Shown piece by piece: positions 1 through 9,468 of a stretch of DNA of 34,702 nt. The position numbers were made by a program, and so were the translations under genes. Positions within the stretch are counted from its first letter, which is position 1; each line of letters opens with the position of its first letter. This stretch comes from Enterobacteriaceae bacterium (GTDB lineage: Bacteria > Pseudomonadota > Gammaproteobacteria > Enterobacterales > Enterobacteriaceae): positions 1 through 34,702 of the forward strand of contig JAISKF010000002.1 of assembly GCA_031261005.1 (NCBI GenBank), read 5' to 3'. The notes beneath the pieces are model-generated. The model saw only the letters and a program-made list of their open reading frames with translations, searched no databases and was not told where the DNA came from.

Positions 1-63
1 GAAGTCACCGGATTTGCCCGCAGCAAGTTTTAATTGCTATTCACAAAGTTTTTTATGCTGATA

Positions 64-172
64 CTTAATAACGCGCTGGGTTCACGGGCGGCAGGTTGCC
101 GCCCCTACGGATTGTTATTTATTATCAATATATTAATCTAATTTTTACCATTCCCTTATCCAGACCTGAGAT
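64..172 (+). repeat. Partial copy of the TTAA-ended palindromic repeat (MITE)
   Basis: A GC-rich palindrome (GGGCGGCAGGTTGCCGCCC core, from 86) is followed by an AT-rich arm containing ATTATCAATATATTAA and ending near CAGACCTGAGAT. This matches the right half of the complete copy at 7069-7273. The left arm is not recognisable, so the copy is truncated or diverged. It lies just downstream of the hemH stop codon. No gene is seen in bases 1-206. Confidence 0.7.
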
Positions 173-206
173 GAGTGACTTTATCAAAAGTATAAGTCTG
201 ATTGAT

Positions 207-1166
207 TTACTTTTTTGTCACCAATGCTTGTAGCAAATCAATATGCGCCGGACTATCGTTAAGCGCTGGAATATAGTGATAAAACTCTCCGCCCTGCGCC
301 ATAAAAAATGCGCGATTCTGCTTATCAATTTCTTCGATGGTTTCCAGACAATCCGCCGAGAATCCGGGGCAAATCACCTGAACTTTTTTTATCCCCTGCG
401 CTGGCAGCGCTTTCAGGGTTTCATCGGTATACGGTTGTAGCCACACTTCTCGCCCAAAGCGGGATTGATACGTCATTTTATATTGGGATTGCATTAGCCC
501 TAATGCGGCGGCTACCGCTTTGGTGGTCGCTTCGCAGCGCTGCGGATAATCATCACCCTCGTCGGCATAACGCTGCGGAATGCCGTGATAAGAAAACAGT
601 AAAAGATCCGGCTGCCCGTGTTGCTCAAACGAAACCTTAATCGATGCAACTAGCGCCGCAATATAGAGTGCATGTTCCGCATAATCACGAATAAAAACCA
701 CTTCCGGTAAGTTACGGCGTTTAGCAAATGCTGCGGACAATGCGTCCCAAACGGCTGCGGTTGTTGAACAGGAATATTGCGGATACATCGGCAATACCAC
801 CAAGCGTTGCACGCCGTGATCCAACAAACGAGTCAGCGCCTCATTTACCGATGGCGAGCCATAAGTCATAGCAAGCTCCACCGGCGTATCCGTCAAGCGT
901 TGAGCCAGAGCCAATTGCTGCTTGCGGCTATACACCAGCAACGGAGAACCCTCTTGCGTCCAGACCGACTGATATAATCCGGCAACTCTTGGCGAACGGC
1001 GCGGTAAGATAATTCCGTGCAGCAGCGGATACCAAATCAACCGACGGGTATCAACAACACGGCGATCCTGTAAAAATTCAGCAAGATAACGCTTCACCGC
1101 CCCTATCGTCGGTGCATCAGGCGTACCTAAATTCACTAACAGGATACCGGTTTTAAGCTGGGACAT
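207..1166 (-). CDS. hemH: Ferrochelatase HemH
   Basis: Ferrochelatase inserts Fe2+ into protoporphyrin IX, the last step of protoheme synthesis, at the inner face of the cytoplasmic membrane. The 319-residue protein matches the E. coli family at full length. It opens with the family N-terminus [14 protein letters not shown] and contains the active-site stretch [25 protein letters not shown] with the metal-binding His. It also has the later [18 protein letters not shown] and [15 protein letters not shown] motifs. The ATG at 1166 matches the family start. In E. coli hemH follows adk directly; here a KAP NTPase gene and a repeat remnant separate them. Confidence 0.97.
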   Translation of the reverse strand: MSQLKTGILLVNLGTPDAPTIGAVKRYLAEFLQDRRVVDTRRLIWYPLLHGIILPRRSPRVAGLYQSVWTQEGSPLLVYSRKQQLALAQRLTDTPVELAMTYGSPSVNEALTRLLDHGVQRLVVLPMYPQYSCSTTAAVWDALSAAFAKRRNLPEVVFIRDYAEHALYIAALVASIKVSFEQHGQPDLLLFSYHGIPQRYADEGDDYPQRCEATTKAVAAALGLMQSQYKMTYQSRFGREVWLQPYTDETLKALPAQGIKKVQVICPGFSADCLETIEEIDKQNRAFFMAQGGEFYHYIPALNDSPAHIDLLQALVTKK

Positions 1167-1323
1167 AGTTACTATGCTCTCTGAGGCGAGGAATGTTGAA
1201 AAAGATAAGCGTTATATTAGCAGTTGCCAGACAGACTGCCTATGTAGGGTTTTATGGAAATATTGATGATTGTGATAGGTTTAGAATCAATTATGCGGCG
1301 GTCAGCCAGAACATACGCTTTTC

Positions 1324-1391
1324 GTAGGCGGCAACCTGCCGCCCCTACAAATTATTCTTTATTATCAATATAATAATCACCTGAGTATTAA
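1324..1391 (+). repeat. MITE remnant between hemH and the KAP gene
   Basis: The palindrome GTAGGCGGCAACCTGCCGCC is followed by TTATTCTTTATTATCAATAT and a terminal CCTGAGTATTAA. This is the right arm of the same repeat family as 7069-7273, with the left arm missing. The terminal TTAA (1388-1391) contains the TAA stop codon of the minus-strand KAP gene. The rest of the 1167-1387 gap shows only unremarkable AT-rich sequence and the upstream region of hemH. Confidence 0.7.
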
Positions 1392-2827
1392 GATAAATAT
1401 CCCGCTAATTCAGTAACTCTTTTATAATCTTCCCATAGCCAATATTTATTCTTTGGCTCAGATGCTTTCTTTAACGCATTTTTTATACAATTTATCAACT
1501 CAGACTCACACGTATTCAAGCTCGACGGTTCAATTTTAAAATATGTCAAGTTAGAGGGTTGCCTATTAGTATATTTAGAATCATTATATAACACAGCAGA
1601 TCGTAATGACATTTCAAAAATATTATTTATAACTCCATTAAAATATATGGATATTTTTCCTCTTCTTAAGACAATGTCATTGATTTCAGGGTTATTATTC
1701 CCTCTTGTATAAAATTCAGGTCTCTCCTTATCATATTCAACTAACGCAACTAAAAGAACTAATATATTAATATATTGTTGTTTTCCTGTGTCTTTTTTCG
1801 CTGTTATAGCGGTTCGCAAACAAGCATGTAATTTATTTATTAGCTGATCAATATCCCTAATTTTCAGATCATAAGTATAACAAACAGCTTCTATATATTT
1901 ATTAATACCAAGATTAGCTTCAGTTTCTATAAGAGGATAAAGGTTTAATTCTTGATGATAAGATGTAAAATCTAACTTCAATGCGTTTAAATAACAGTTC
2001 AGATCAGGGGCGGACAGACACAGACTAGCTTTTCTATCAAAGAAACGTTTTATATACTGTTTAGCGTCAAAGTTATTACCATATACCGATGTAATTGAAT
2101 GGCAAAGTTGTTCAGTATCCGTTGCAACAACAAACACAAAATTATCAGTTTTAAAAAAATGCTTAATAACTTCTAACATTTCAATTGAATAAGTAGGGCG
2201 GCAACGGTCTAGTTCATCAATTAAAACAATCACTGGTAATTTAGCGTTATAATTTTTCTTAAGTATTAAAGCTAATTCACTAAGTTTAGTACGAATTTCT
2301 TTAATTGCCGCTGCTTGATCATGATATTCACTGGTTAATTTATCAATATAATCTATTTCACTAACTTCAAGTATACGGTTAGCAAACTCCATGCCTATAT
2401 TTGAATCATTCATTAACTTAGCTGTTACAAAGCCTGATGCAGCGACAGCGCTACCTTTTAAAAACTTTCCAAAGGATGTCTTAATATTTTTTATAGCATC
2501 AGACTTAGCAGTAAGAAGATCAAATGCTTCTAGCTGGCTAAGTAATTCACTTGTTACTACAGTAAGCGGACTCTTTGAAAAATCACTTTCCCAAGCATCA
2601 ATATAAATAACAGGGTGTTTTTCATTAAGTAGCTCGGTATATACCCTTTTTAGAAATTCTGTTTTCCCTGAACCCCATGCCCCATCAATATTTAGAACAA
2701 ATCCAGAACGCTCGCCTGTAATGTAATCAATAATGAATTTTCCATATTCTTTTCTATTTAACTTACAATTATCAAAATTAAATGTCTCTAACCACTCTGC
2801 ATATTTTTCTTTTTTTATATCAATCAT
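1388..2827 (-). CDS. KAP-family P-loop NTPase
   Basis: The product is a 479-residue predicted NTPase of the KAP family, named after Kidins220/ARMS and PifA. Residues 49-56 form a Walker A motif (GAWGSGKT). They are followed by the KAP-typical IYIDAWESDFSKSPL. The Walker B is VIVLIDELDRCRP near residues 199-211, followed by FVFVVATDTEQL. A moderately hydrophobic stretch near 122-140 lies between the Walker motifs, where family members often carry membrane segments. I chose the ATG at 2827 because a GGGA lies about 9 bases upstream; an ATG at 2842 and a TTG at 2857 are alternatives. The gene is visibly more AT-rich than its neighbours and interrupts the conserved adk-hemH pair, which suggests transfer. 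KAP NTPases include the phage-exclusion protein PifA and QatA. An antiphage role is therefore possible but is inference: no QatB, C or D partner is present. Confidence 0.85.
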   Translation of the reverse strand: MIDIKKEKYAEWLETFNFDNCKLNRKEYGKFIIDYITGERSGFVLNIDGAWGSGKTEFLKRVYTELLNEKHPVIYIDAWESDFSKSPLTVVTSELLSQLEAFDLLTAKSDAIKNIKTSFGKFLKGSAVAASGFVTAKLMNDSNIGMEFANRILEVSEIDYIDKLTSEYHDQAAAIKEIRTKLSELALILKKNYNAKLPVIVLIDELDRCRPTYSIEMLEVIKHFFKTDNFVFVVATDTEQLCHSITSVYGNNFDAKQYIKRFFDRKASLCLSAPDLNCYLNALKLDFTSYHQELNLYPLIETEANLGINKYIEAVCYTYDLKIRDIDQLINKLHACLRTAITAKKDTGKQQYINILVLLVALVEYDKERPEFYTRGNNNPEINDIVLRRGKISIYFNGVINNIFEMSLRSAVLYNDSKYTNRQPSNLTYFKIEPSSLNTCESELINCIKNALKKASEPKNKYWLWEDYKRVTELAGYLS

Positions 2828-2997
2828 CAAGACATTTCCCATAAATATTATATACAAATTAATAATATAAACTCATAAATGAGAGCTTATATTAAATACA
2901 TAATTAATTGTTTTGCTACGCTTAATGTATACATATACAGCAATTTGAACAAGATGAACTATTGATATAAATCAAATAAAAACCAAGTTATTTCTAT

Positions 2998-3030
2998 AAA
3001 AAACAACAAAGACGCTACAAGAGCGTCTTT
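2998..3030 (-). terminator. Rho-independent terminator of adk
   Basis: The stem AAAGACGCT/AGCGTCTTT has a 5-base loop and, read on the minus strand, is followed by GTTGTTTTTT. It lies about 35 bases past the adk stop codon. Confidence 0.8.
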
Positions 3031-3065
3031 ATCTATATCTATTTATTCGTTTAACACGAACTTAA

Positions 3066-3722
<657 letters not shown>

Positions 3723-3760
3723 CTAAAAATTTAGCTTTATATTAAAAGTGACAGACCTAA

Positions 3761-3810
3761 ATACTTCGAGTTGCATCGAAAATACAGCTAAGAAACAGCT
3801 CGAAGTATGA
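3761..3810. repeat. Enterobacterial-type palindromic repeat, short form
   Basis: The inverted arms ATACTTCGAGTTGCAT and CAGCTCGAAGTAT surround a short spacer. The arms are shared with the element at 5839-5906. Related dispersed repeats with an AATTCGAGTTGCA-type core occur in several Enterobacterales; I recall this only in general terms. It lies between htpG and adk, upstream of adk. Confidence 0.6.
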
Positions 3811-3873
3811 TTGGTTTAGAAAACTGGTGAACCTTATCACCCAATGCGGTGATGCTCAAGAGGCAGGATATAG

Positions 3874-3901
3874 ACAAGCCAGCAAAACGCTGCTGGCTTG
3901 T
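3874..3901. terminator. Hairpin downstream of htpG
   Basis: A 10-11 bp stem (CAAGCCAGCA/TGCTGGCTTG) with a 6-base loop lies 28 bases past the htpG stop codon. The T-rich tail (TTTTGTATCTT) is on the plus strand; on the minus strand the tail is only weakly T-rich. It may still end htpG transcription, or act mainly in the other direction. Confidence 0.5.
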
Positions 3902-3928
3902 TTTGTATCTTACTGACTGTATTTCAAA

Positions 3929-5812
3929 TTACTTGAGGAGTAATTGATTCATACGGCGGATAAAGCTGTTTGGATCGTCTAAGCTGCCTTTTTCTGCCAG
4001 CAGCGCTTGATCCAGCAATAATTCAACCCATTCGCCGAATGTCGCGTCATCACTAACATCAGCAGCGCGTTTTACTAATGCGTGTTCTGGATTTAGTTCA
4101 AAAATATACTTCACTTCCGGCGCTTTCTGACCTGCGGCGGCAAACAGTTTTGCCATTTGCGTAGTCATTTCATCGGCATCTGTGGTGACAACAGCAGGCG
4201 TATCCGTTAAGCGGTGTGTCAAGCGAACTTCTTTTACCCGATCGCCAAGAAACGTTTTGGCGCGTTCTACAAACGGTTCCAGTGCCTTTTCTGCTTCTTT
4301 CTGCGCTTCGTTTTCAGCGTCAGCCAGTTTATTCAATGATTCATCAGCTTTGCTTACTGACTGGAATTGTTTACCTTCAAAATCAGTCAGGTAACTCATC
4401 ATCCACTCATCGATGCGATCGGATAACAACAGCACTTCAATACCTTTTTTGCGGAACAGTTCCAGATGCGGGCTGTTCTTCGCCGCTGCATAGCTATCTG
4501 CGGTGATGTAGTAAATCTTATCCTGCCCGTCCGGCAAGCGGCTGATGTAATCCGCCAGCGAAACAGTTTGTGCGTCACCGTCGTTATGAGTTGATGCAAA
4601 ACGCAGCAGATTAGCGATAGTTTCACGGTTAGCGCCATCTTCTGCTGGTCCCTCTTTCAGTACCAAACCGAATTGCTGCCAGAATTGCTGATATTTTTCT
4701 GCGTCGTTCTTCGCCAGTTTTTCCAGCATTTGCAGCACACGTTTAGTACAAGCGCTACGCAGGCTTTGTGTGACGCGATTATCTTGCAGAATTTCACGGG
4801 ATACGTTTAGCGGCAGGTCGTTAGAATCAATCAGACCGCGCACGAAACGCAAGTAGTTCGGCATAAACTGTTCCGCGTCGTCCATAATAAATACGCGCTG
4901 TACATACAGTTTTAAGCCATGTTTATGATCACGATTCCACATATCCCACGGTGCTTGTGACGGGATATATAACAGGCTGGTGTATTCCTGTTTACCCTCT
5001 ACACGGTTATGACTCCACGCCAGCGGATCGCTGAAATCATGGGAAACGTGTTTATAGAATTCGTTGTACTCTTCGTCGTTGATTTCCGACTTGTTGCGCG
5101 TCCATAACGCTTGGGCTTTATTAATCTTTTCCCAAACGAGCGTTGGTTCTTCGCCCTCTTTTTCTTCTTTAACCTGAATCTCTACCGGTAAAGCAATATG
5201 ATCAGAATATTTACTGATGATAGAACGCACGCGCCAGTCATCAAGGAATTCATCTTCACCCTCGCGCAGATGCAGCGTAATTTCCGTGCCGCGTTCTGGC
5301 TTACTAATATCGGCGATAGTGTATTCACCCTCACCGGCTGACTCCCAGAACACCGCTTCATCTTCCGATGCGCCCGCAGAGCGAGTACATACCGTCACTT
5401 TATCCGCCACGATAAACGCAGAATAGAAACCGACACCGAATTGACCGATAAGCTGGCTATCTTTCGCCTGATCGCTGCCCATCGACTCAAGAAAGGCTTT
5501 TGTGCCGGATTTAGCGATAGTTCCCAGATTATCAATCACTTCTTCGCGGGTCATACCGATGCCGTTATCACTTAACGTCAGGGTACGATTGTCTTTATCC
5601 ACTGACACGCGTACACGCAGTTCGCCGTCACCACCATATAATTCTGAATTGGACAATGCACGGAAACGCAATTTATCTGCCGCATCGGAAGCGTTAGAGA
5701 TTAGCTCACGCAAAAAGATCTCTTTGTTGGAATAAAGAGAATGGATCATCAACTGCAAAAGCTGTTTAACTTCTGACTGGAATCCTCTGGTTTCTTGACC
5801 TTTGATACTCAT
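3929..5812 (-). CDS. htpG: Chaperone HtpG (bacterial Hsp90)
   Basis: HtpG is the ATP-dependent Hsp90 dimer that remodels client proteins in the cytosol with DnaK. At 627 residues it is close to the 624 of E. coli. The N-terminal GHKL ATPase domain shows [15 protein letters not shown], the [11 protein letters not shown] loop and [15 protein letters not shown]. The middle domain includes [20 protein letters not shown] and SREILQD, and the C-terminal dimerisation region ends MNQLLLK. The ATG at 5812 follows a clear GAGGTAAGT ribosome binding site. A sigma-32 promoter lies about 140 bases upstream, and a palindromic repeat falls within the predicted leader. Confidence 0.98.
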   Translation of the reverse strand: MSIKGQETRGFQSEVKQLLQLMIHSLYSNKEIFLRELISNASDAADKLRFRALSNSELYGGDGELRVRVSVDKDNRTLTLSDNGIGMTREEVIDNLGTIAKSGTKAFLESMGSDQAKDSQLIGQFGVGFYSAFIVADKVTVCTRSAGASEDEAVFWESAGEGEYTIADISKPERGTEITLHLREGEDEFLDDWRVRSIISKYSDHIALPVEIQVKEEKEGEEPTLVWEKINKAQALWTRNKSEINDEEYNEFYKHVSHDFSDPLAWSHNRVEGKQEYTSLLYIPSQAPWDMWNRDHKHGLKLYVQRVFIMDDAEQFMPNYLRFVRGLIDSNDLPLNVSREILQDNRVTQSLRSACTKRVLQMLEKLAKNDAEKYQQFWQQFGLVLKEGPAEDGANRETIANLLRFASTHNDGDAQTVSLADYISRLPDGQDKIYYITADSYAAAKNSPHLELFRKKGIEVLLLSDRIDEWMMSYLTDFEGKQFQSVSKADESLNKLADAENEAQKEAEKALEPFVERAKTFLGDRVKEVRLTHRLTDTPAVVTTDADEMTTQMAKLFAAAGQKAPEVKYIFELNPEHALVKRAADVSDDATFGEWVELLLDQALLAEKGSLDDPNSFIRRMNQLLLK

Positions 5813-5838
5813 ACTTACCTCAATTTCTTGATTTTATT

Positions 5839-5906
5839 TATACCCAAAACAATTCGAGCTGCATCAAACGCCGCCGACACAGAAACAGCTCGAAGTATGA
5901 CGGATA
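5839..5906. repeat. Palindromic repeat in the htpG leader
   Basis: The element runs from TATACCCAAAACAATTCGAG to CAGCTCGAAGTATGACGGATA. Its arms (TTCGAGCTGC / CAGCTCGAAG) are complementary and shared with 3761-3810. Because the sigma-32 promoter is upstream of it, the structure should be transcribed in the 5' leader of htpG mRNA. Confidence 0.65.
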
Positions 5907-5951
5907 CAGATAGATTTAGAACATTCTCCGTACCAATACGGAATGATAAAC

Positions 5952-5979
5952 AGATGGGGGTTAAGTGAGGTTTTTCAAG
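5952..5979 (-). promoter_or_regulatory. Sigma-32 (heat-shock) promoter of htpG
   Basis: On the minus strand CTTGAAA is separated by 13 bases from CCCCATCT, a near-consensus RpoH promoter. It predicts a leader of roughly 130 nt before the htpG start. Confidence 0.85.
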
Positions 5980-6012
5980 TCGATAAAATAGGATCTGGAG
6001 AAAAATAGATTT

Positions 6013-6079
6013 GTAGAGGCGGCAATCTGTCGCCAGTTGATTTCACAATAGTTTGACGGGCGGCAAATTGCCGCCTACG
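6013..6079. repeat. Two palindromes of the MITE family, degraded copy
   Basis: GTAGAGGCGGCAATCTGTCGCC (the second half matches imperfectly) and GGGCGGCAAATTGCCGCCTAC lie about 25 bases apart, as in the complete copies. CATTCAGAACTTAATCTGA at 6089 onward resembles a decayed element end and overlaps the end of recR. Confidence 0.6.
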
Positions 6080-6091
6080 AAAAAACAACAT

Positions 6092-6697
6092 TCAGAACTT
6101 AATCTGATGCCGTCCGGCTAATGAATGGGATAGCGTTGTGCCATCAACCATTTCCAGCTCGCCGCCGACAGGTACGCCGTGCGCGATACGGCTTGCCATT
6201 ACGCCGTACATACCGCACATTTCCGCGATAAAGTTAGCAGTAGCGTCACCCTCAACAGTAGGATTAGTCGCCAGAATCACTTCTTTGATGGTTTCTGATG
6301 CCAGACATTCTTCCAGACGATCCAAGCCAATATCATTAGGTCCTATGCCGTCCAGCGGTGATAAATGCCCCATCAAGACAAAATAGCGACCGGCAAATTG
6401 CCCCGTTTGTTCGATAGCATGAATATCTGCCGGACTTTCAACTATGCAAATCTGCCCGCTACTTTTACGGCGCTGATTGCTGCAAATAGTGCAGACCTCT
6501 TCTTCCGTAAACGTGCGGCAATCGCGGCACTGACCGATTTCCGACATAGCGCGCGTTAAAGATTGCGCCAGACGCATACCGCCGCTGCGATCGCGCTGCA
6601 ACAACTGGAATGCCATGCGCTGTGCTGATTTCGGACCTACGCCAGGTAAACAGCGCAGCGCTTCCATCAAGGATTCAAGCAGAGGACTGGTTTGCAT
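6092..6697 (-). CDS. recR: Recombination mediator RecR
   Basis: RecR works with RecO and RecF to load RecA at gapped DNA during RecF-pathway repair. The protein has 201 residues, the usual length. It shows the N-terminal helix-hairpin-helix ([17 protein letters not shown]), a C4 zinc finger ([16 protein letters not shown]) and a Toprim domain starting [19 protein letters not shown]. The C-terminus ends LAGRHQIKF. Its ATG shares one base with the ybaB TGA stop codon, so the two are translationally coupled as in E. coli. The C-terminal codons abut a degraded repeat. Confidence 0.97.
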   Translation of the reverse strand: MQTSPLLESLMEALRCLPGVGPKSAQRMAFQLLQRDRSGGMRLAQSLTRAMSEIGQCRDCRTFTEEEVCTICSNQRRKSSGQICIVESPADIHAIEQTGQFAGRYFVLMGHLSPLDGIGPNDIGLDRLEECLASETIKEVILATNPTVEGDATANFIAEMCGMYGVMASRIAHGVPVGGELEMVDGTTLSHSLAGRHQIKF

Positions 6698-7026
6698 CAG
6701 AACGGCATCTTAAAGCCAGGAGGTAACTGCATACCGCCGGAAACTTGCGCCATTTTCTCTTGTTTTGTTTCGTCAATGCGACGAGCAGCATCATTGAATG
6801 CGGCAGCAATCAAGTCTTCCAGCATTTCTTTATCATCTTCCATCAGGCTTGGATCGATTTCCACGCGGCGACAATTATGCGCACCGTTGATAGTGACTTT
6901 TACCATTCCTGCACCGGATTCACCGGTCACTTCCAATTTCGCAATCTCGTCCTGCATCTTCTGCATTTTGTCCTGCATTTGTTGAGCTTGCTTCATCAGG
7001 TTGCCAAGTCCGCCTTTACCAAACAT
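6697..7026 (-). CDS. ybaB: Nucleoid-associated protein YbaB/EbfC
   Basis: YbaB is a small dimeric DNA-binding protein associated with the nucleoid. The 109-residue product opens [20 protein letters not shown] and carries the family segment [20 protein letters not shown]. It ends LPPGFKMPF, the same length as E. coli. It overlaps recR by one base. In E. coli it lies a few bases after dnaX, but here a complete MITE separates them, so it may need its own promoter or depend on readthrough. Confidence 0.97.
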   Translation of the reverse strand: MFGKGGLGNLMKQAQQMQDKMQKMQDEIAKLEVTGESGAGMVKVTINGAHNCRRVEIDPSLMEDDKEMLEDLIAAAFNDAARRIDETKQEKMAQVSGGMQLPPGFKMPF

Positions 7027-7068
7027 GCTTATCTCTCTCTTTGCTGTAAGTAGTTGTTATAAAATTAA

Positions 7069-7273
7069 TTAACCTGAACTTAGGATAAAAAACTATATTA
7101 TTCCTATAAATTTCAAATAATTATATCATTTTCCGTAGGGGCGACAATCTGTCGCCCGCGAACACACCGCATTGTTAATACGGGCGGCAGGTTGCCGCCC
7201 CTACGAATTATTCTTTATTATCAATATATTAAAATATTGTTTTTACCATTTTTTTATCCAAACCTGAGATTAA
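7069..7273 (+). mobile_element. Complete MITE-like element between ybaB and dnaX
   Basis: This is the type copy of the family in this window. The left end is TTAACCTGAACTTAGGATAA and the right end is TTATCCAAACCTGAGATTAA. The ends are imperfect inverted repeats, with about 18 of 23 positions complementary, and both are bounded by TTAA. Inside are two GC palindromes: GTAGGGGCGACAATCTGTCG at 7135 onward and GGGCGGCAGGTTGCCGCCC at 7182 onward. There is no open reading frame, so it would depend on a transposase elsewhere. Confidence 0.75.
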
Positions 7274-7311
7274 TTATCTGTGATTAAACGATCACACCGG
7301 TCTAATACTGT

Positions 7312-9312
7312 TTATACAGGTCTAATACTATCTTCATCTAACTCTGCCTCAAAATAGCGGCAAAGGGTTTGAATATGGTTGTCCGCTGCAATCGAGTTTT
7401 TGGCTTGTGCCAGTTTTTCTTCATAAATTGACTGACGCCATTCCAGCGGCGTTTTGACCGTCGGATCGGTATCTTCCACAATGGTTAGCGTAATCGGCTG
7501 ACCTGCTTTCTGGCTCATGGCGTCAGCCAAAATTTGCTGTGCGGACTCTGAATTCAAATGGCGCTGCGATGGGCGTAAATGCAGACAGATTTCATGCTCT
7601 GATACCTGCTGTTTAAAGGCATTCAGCGCCAATTGCTGTACCAGTTTCGGCAATGATAACTGGCTGATTTCTGCCGCCCAGGCATCTCGTTGCAGCGACT
7701 CTTGCGCGAGTTTAACAGCAAGTTCCGGCGTTTTTTCATGCTCCAGCGCCGAGCGCAGGGCTTTCGGCGTCGCTACTGATTCGCTGGCAACTTCAAAATC
7801 ATGTTGCGCTTTCCAGCGATAACTCTCTTTTTTCGCTGCTGGCTGAGGTGTTTTTACTGACCGTGTCGCTGCATTCTCTGTTGCTGAAGCTAAACGCTCC
7901 AATACCGAAGAAACCGGCTTCGCTTTTTGCGCCGCCGGATCACTCTTTTTTCCGTCAGATGCTCCATGTTGCCGCCGTAACTGGTTGCGGGCTTGCAGCA
8001 TGTGCGCGGTGGATTCCGATAACCCTTGCGCTATTTCTGCGTCCGATGTTTTCACTGGTGCAGCATTTGTTGATACCGGCGTTGATGCAGACGTTGCCGG
8101 TCTAGTTCTCGCTGGCTCTGGTATAACCTGATGATTCTGCACCGGTTGATTCTGTGCTGGCTGAGAATGCTGTACTGATTGAAATTGAGATTGAGATTGC
8201 GGTAATGGCTCCGGCGTATTGATCACCATTTTCGGGTGAAATGCTAGTGCGCGCAGCAGTGCCATTTCAACGCCCATGCGTCGATCCGGTGCATAAGCTA
8301 ATTCTTTGCGCCCGACTAATAACGTTTGGTAATAAAGCTGTAGATCCTGCGGCGACATCTGGCGCGCCAGCTCGCGCATACGCTGTTCATTGTGTTGCAG
8401 AGGATCTAATGCTGACGGTAACAACTGCACCATAGCGACTTGATGCAGCAACGCTAACATTTCCACTAACAACGTTTCCCAATCAACGCCTTTAGCGGCG
8501 ATTTGCATCACCAGTGACATTAATCCTTCGCTGTTGGCTTGACTCAACGCTTCCACCAGCGCCAGCGCGTGTTCATCATCTAACGTTCCCAGCATCATGC
8601 TGACCGAATCCGCAGCAACCACACCGTTGCCCATCGCAATAGCTTGATCCGTCAGACTGAGAGCATCGCGCATACTGCCTTGCGCTGAGCGGGCTAATAG
8701 CTGTAAGGCGCGCGGTTCAGACTGAATATGTTCAGCCTGTAGAATTTTGTCTAACTGATTTTTGATTTGATCAACATCAAGCGCTTTTAGATGAAATTGC
8801 AAGCAGCGAGACAGAATTGTTACCGGTAGTTTTTGCGGATCAGTCGTCGCCAGTAAGAATTTAACGTGTTCCGGCGGCTCTTCCAGTGTTTTAAGCAGCG
8901 CATTAAAACTGTGGCGCGAGAGCATGTGCACTTCATCGATCAGATAAACTTTGAAACGTCCGCGCGCTGGGGCGTATTGCACGTTATCTAACAATTCGCG
9001 GGTATCTTCGACTTTGGTTCGTGATGCAGCATCGATTTCCAGCAGATCAACAAAACGCCCTTCTTCAATTTCGCGGCAGTTAGCGCATTTACCGCAAGGC
9101 GTAGCGGTGATCCCGCTTTCGCAGTTCAGACCTTTTGCCAGCAACCGCGCTATCGACGTTTTGCCGACACCGCGCGTGCCAGAAAAAAGATATGCGTGAT
9201 GAATGCGCCCCATAGACAAGCCATTGGCGATAGCAGTCAGGACATGTTCCTGCCCGACAACATCTGCAAAACTTTGTGGTCGCCACTTACGTGCCAGAAC
9301 TTGATAGCTCAT
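7312..9312 (-). CDS. dnaX: DNA polymerase III subunits tau and gamma
   Basis: DnaX is the ATPase of the clamp-loader complex, and tau also holds polymerase cores and DnaB together. The 666-residue tau starts MSYQVLARKWRPQSFADVVG. It has a Walker A (GTRGVGKTS), a zinc module with CGKCANC following an earlier Cys, the Walker B LIDEVHMLS, and the sensor region LLATTDPQKLPVTILSRC. A low-complexity Gln/Pro-rich linker precedes the C-terminal tau-specific domains. A programmed -1 frameshift signal at codons 455-456 should also yield gamma, about 457 residues, ending at the TGA at 7940-7942. At 666 residues tau is somewhat longer than the 643 of E. coli, mostly in the linker. Confidence 0.97.
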   Translation of the reverse strand: MSYQVLARKWRPQSFADVVGQEHVLTAIANGLSMGRIHHAYLFSGTRGVGKTSIARLLAKGLNCESGITATPCGKCANCREIEEGRFVDLLEIDAASRTKVEDTRELLDNVQYAPARGRFKVYLIDEVHMLSRHSFNALLKTLEEPPEHVKFLLATTDPQKLPVTILSRCLQFHLKALDVDQIKNQLDKILQAEHIQSEPRALQLLARSAQGSMRDALSLTDQAIAMGNGVVAADSVSMMLGTLDDEHALALVEALSQANSEGLMSLVMQIAAKGVDWETLLVEMLALLHQVAMVQLLPSALDPLQHNEQRMRELARQMSPQDLQLYYQTLLVGRKELAYAPDRRMGVEMALLRALAFHPKMVINTPEPLPQSQSQFQSVQHSQPAQNQPVQNHQVIPEPARTRPATSASTPVSTNAAPVKTSDAEIAQGLSESTAHMLQARNQLRRQHGASDGKKSDPAAQKAKPVSSVLERLASATENAATRSVKTPQPAAKKESYRWKAQHDFEVASESVATPKALRSALEHEKTPELAVKLAQESLQRDAWAAEISQLSLPKLVQQLALNAFKQQVSEHEICLHLRPSQRHLNSESAQQILADAMSQKAGQPITLTIVEDTDPTVKTPLEWRQSIYEEKLAQAKNSIAADNHIQTLCRYFEAELDEDSIRPV
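7915..7965 (-). promoter_or_regulatory. dnaX programmed -1 ribosomal frameshift signal
   Basis: On the minus strand the slippery heptamer A AAA AAG (7945-7951) is in the correct frame. A -1 slip gives GAG then TGA at 7942-7940, ending gamma. A Shine-Dalgarno-like GGAG lies 10 bases upstream, and a CCGGC...GCCGG stem lies just downstream. All three elements match the layout of the well-characterised E. coli dnaX signal. Confidence 0.9.
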
Positions 9313-9468
9313 TCGTATCAGAACCGCCGGTTATTGGTTAAAAAGTCGATTAAAACAAGTAAAACATCTTATCACAGCCAATGATCCGTGACGATGTTTG
9401 CTACTGCTGATTGTTAGCGGGTGTAATTAGCGTTGATTTTTATCACTTAATACTGAAAAACATGCGGA

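Noticed and set aside
86..109. GC palindromes of the repeat family as rho-independent terminators
   Set aside because: The stems are short and not followed by T-tracts, and their AT-rich flanks are conserved with the element, not with gene ends. They are better explained as parts of a repeat.
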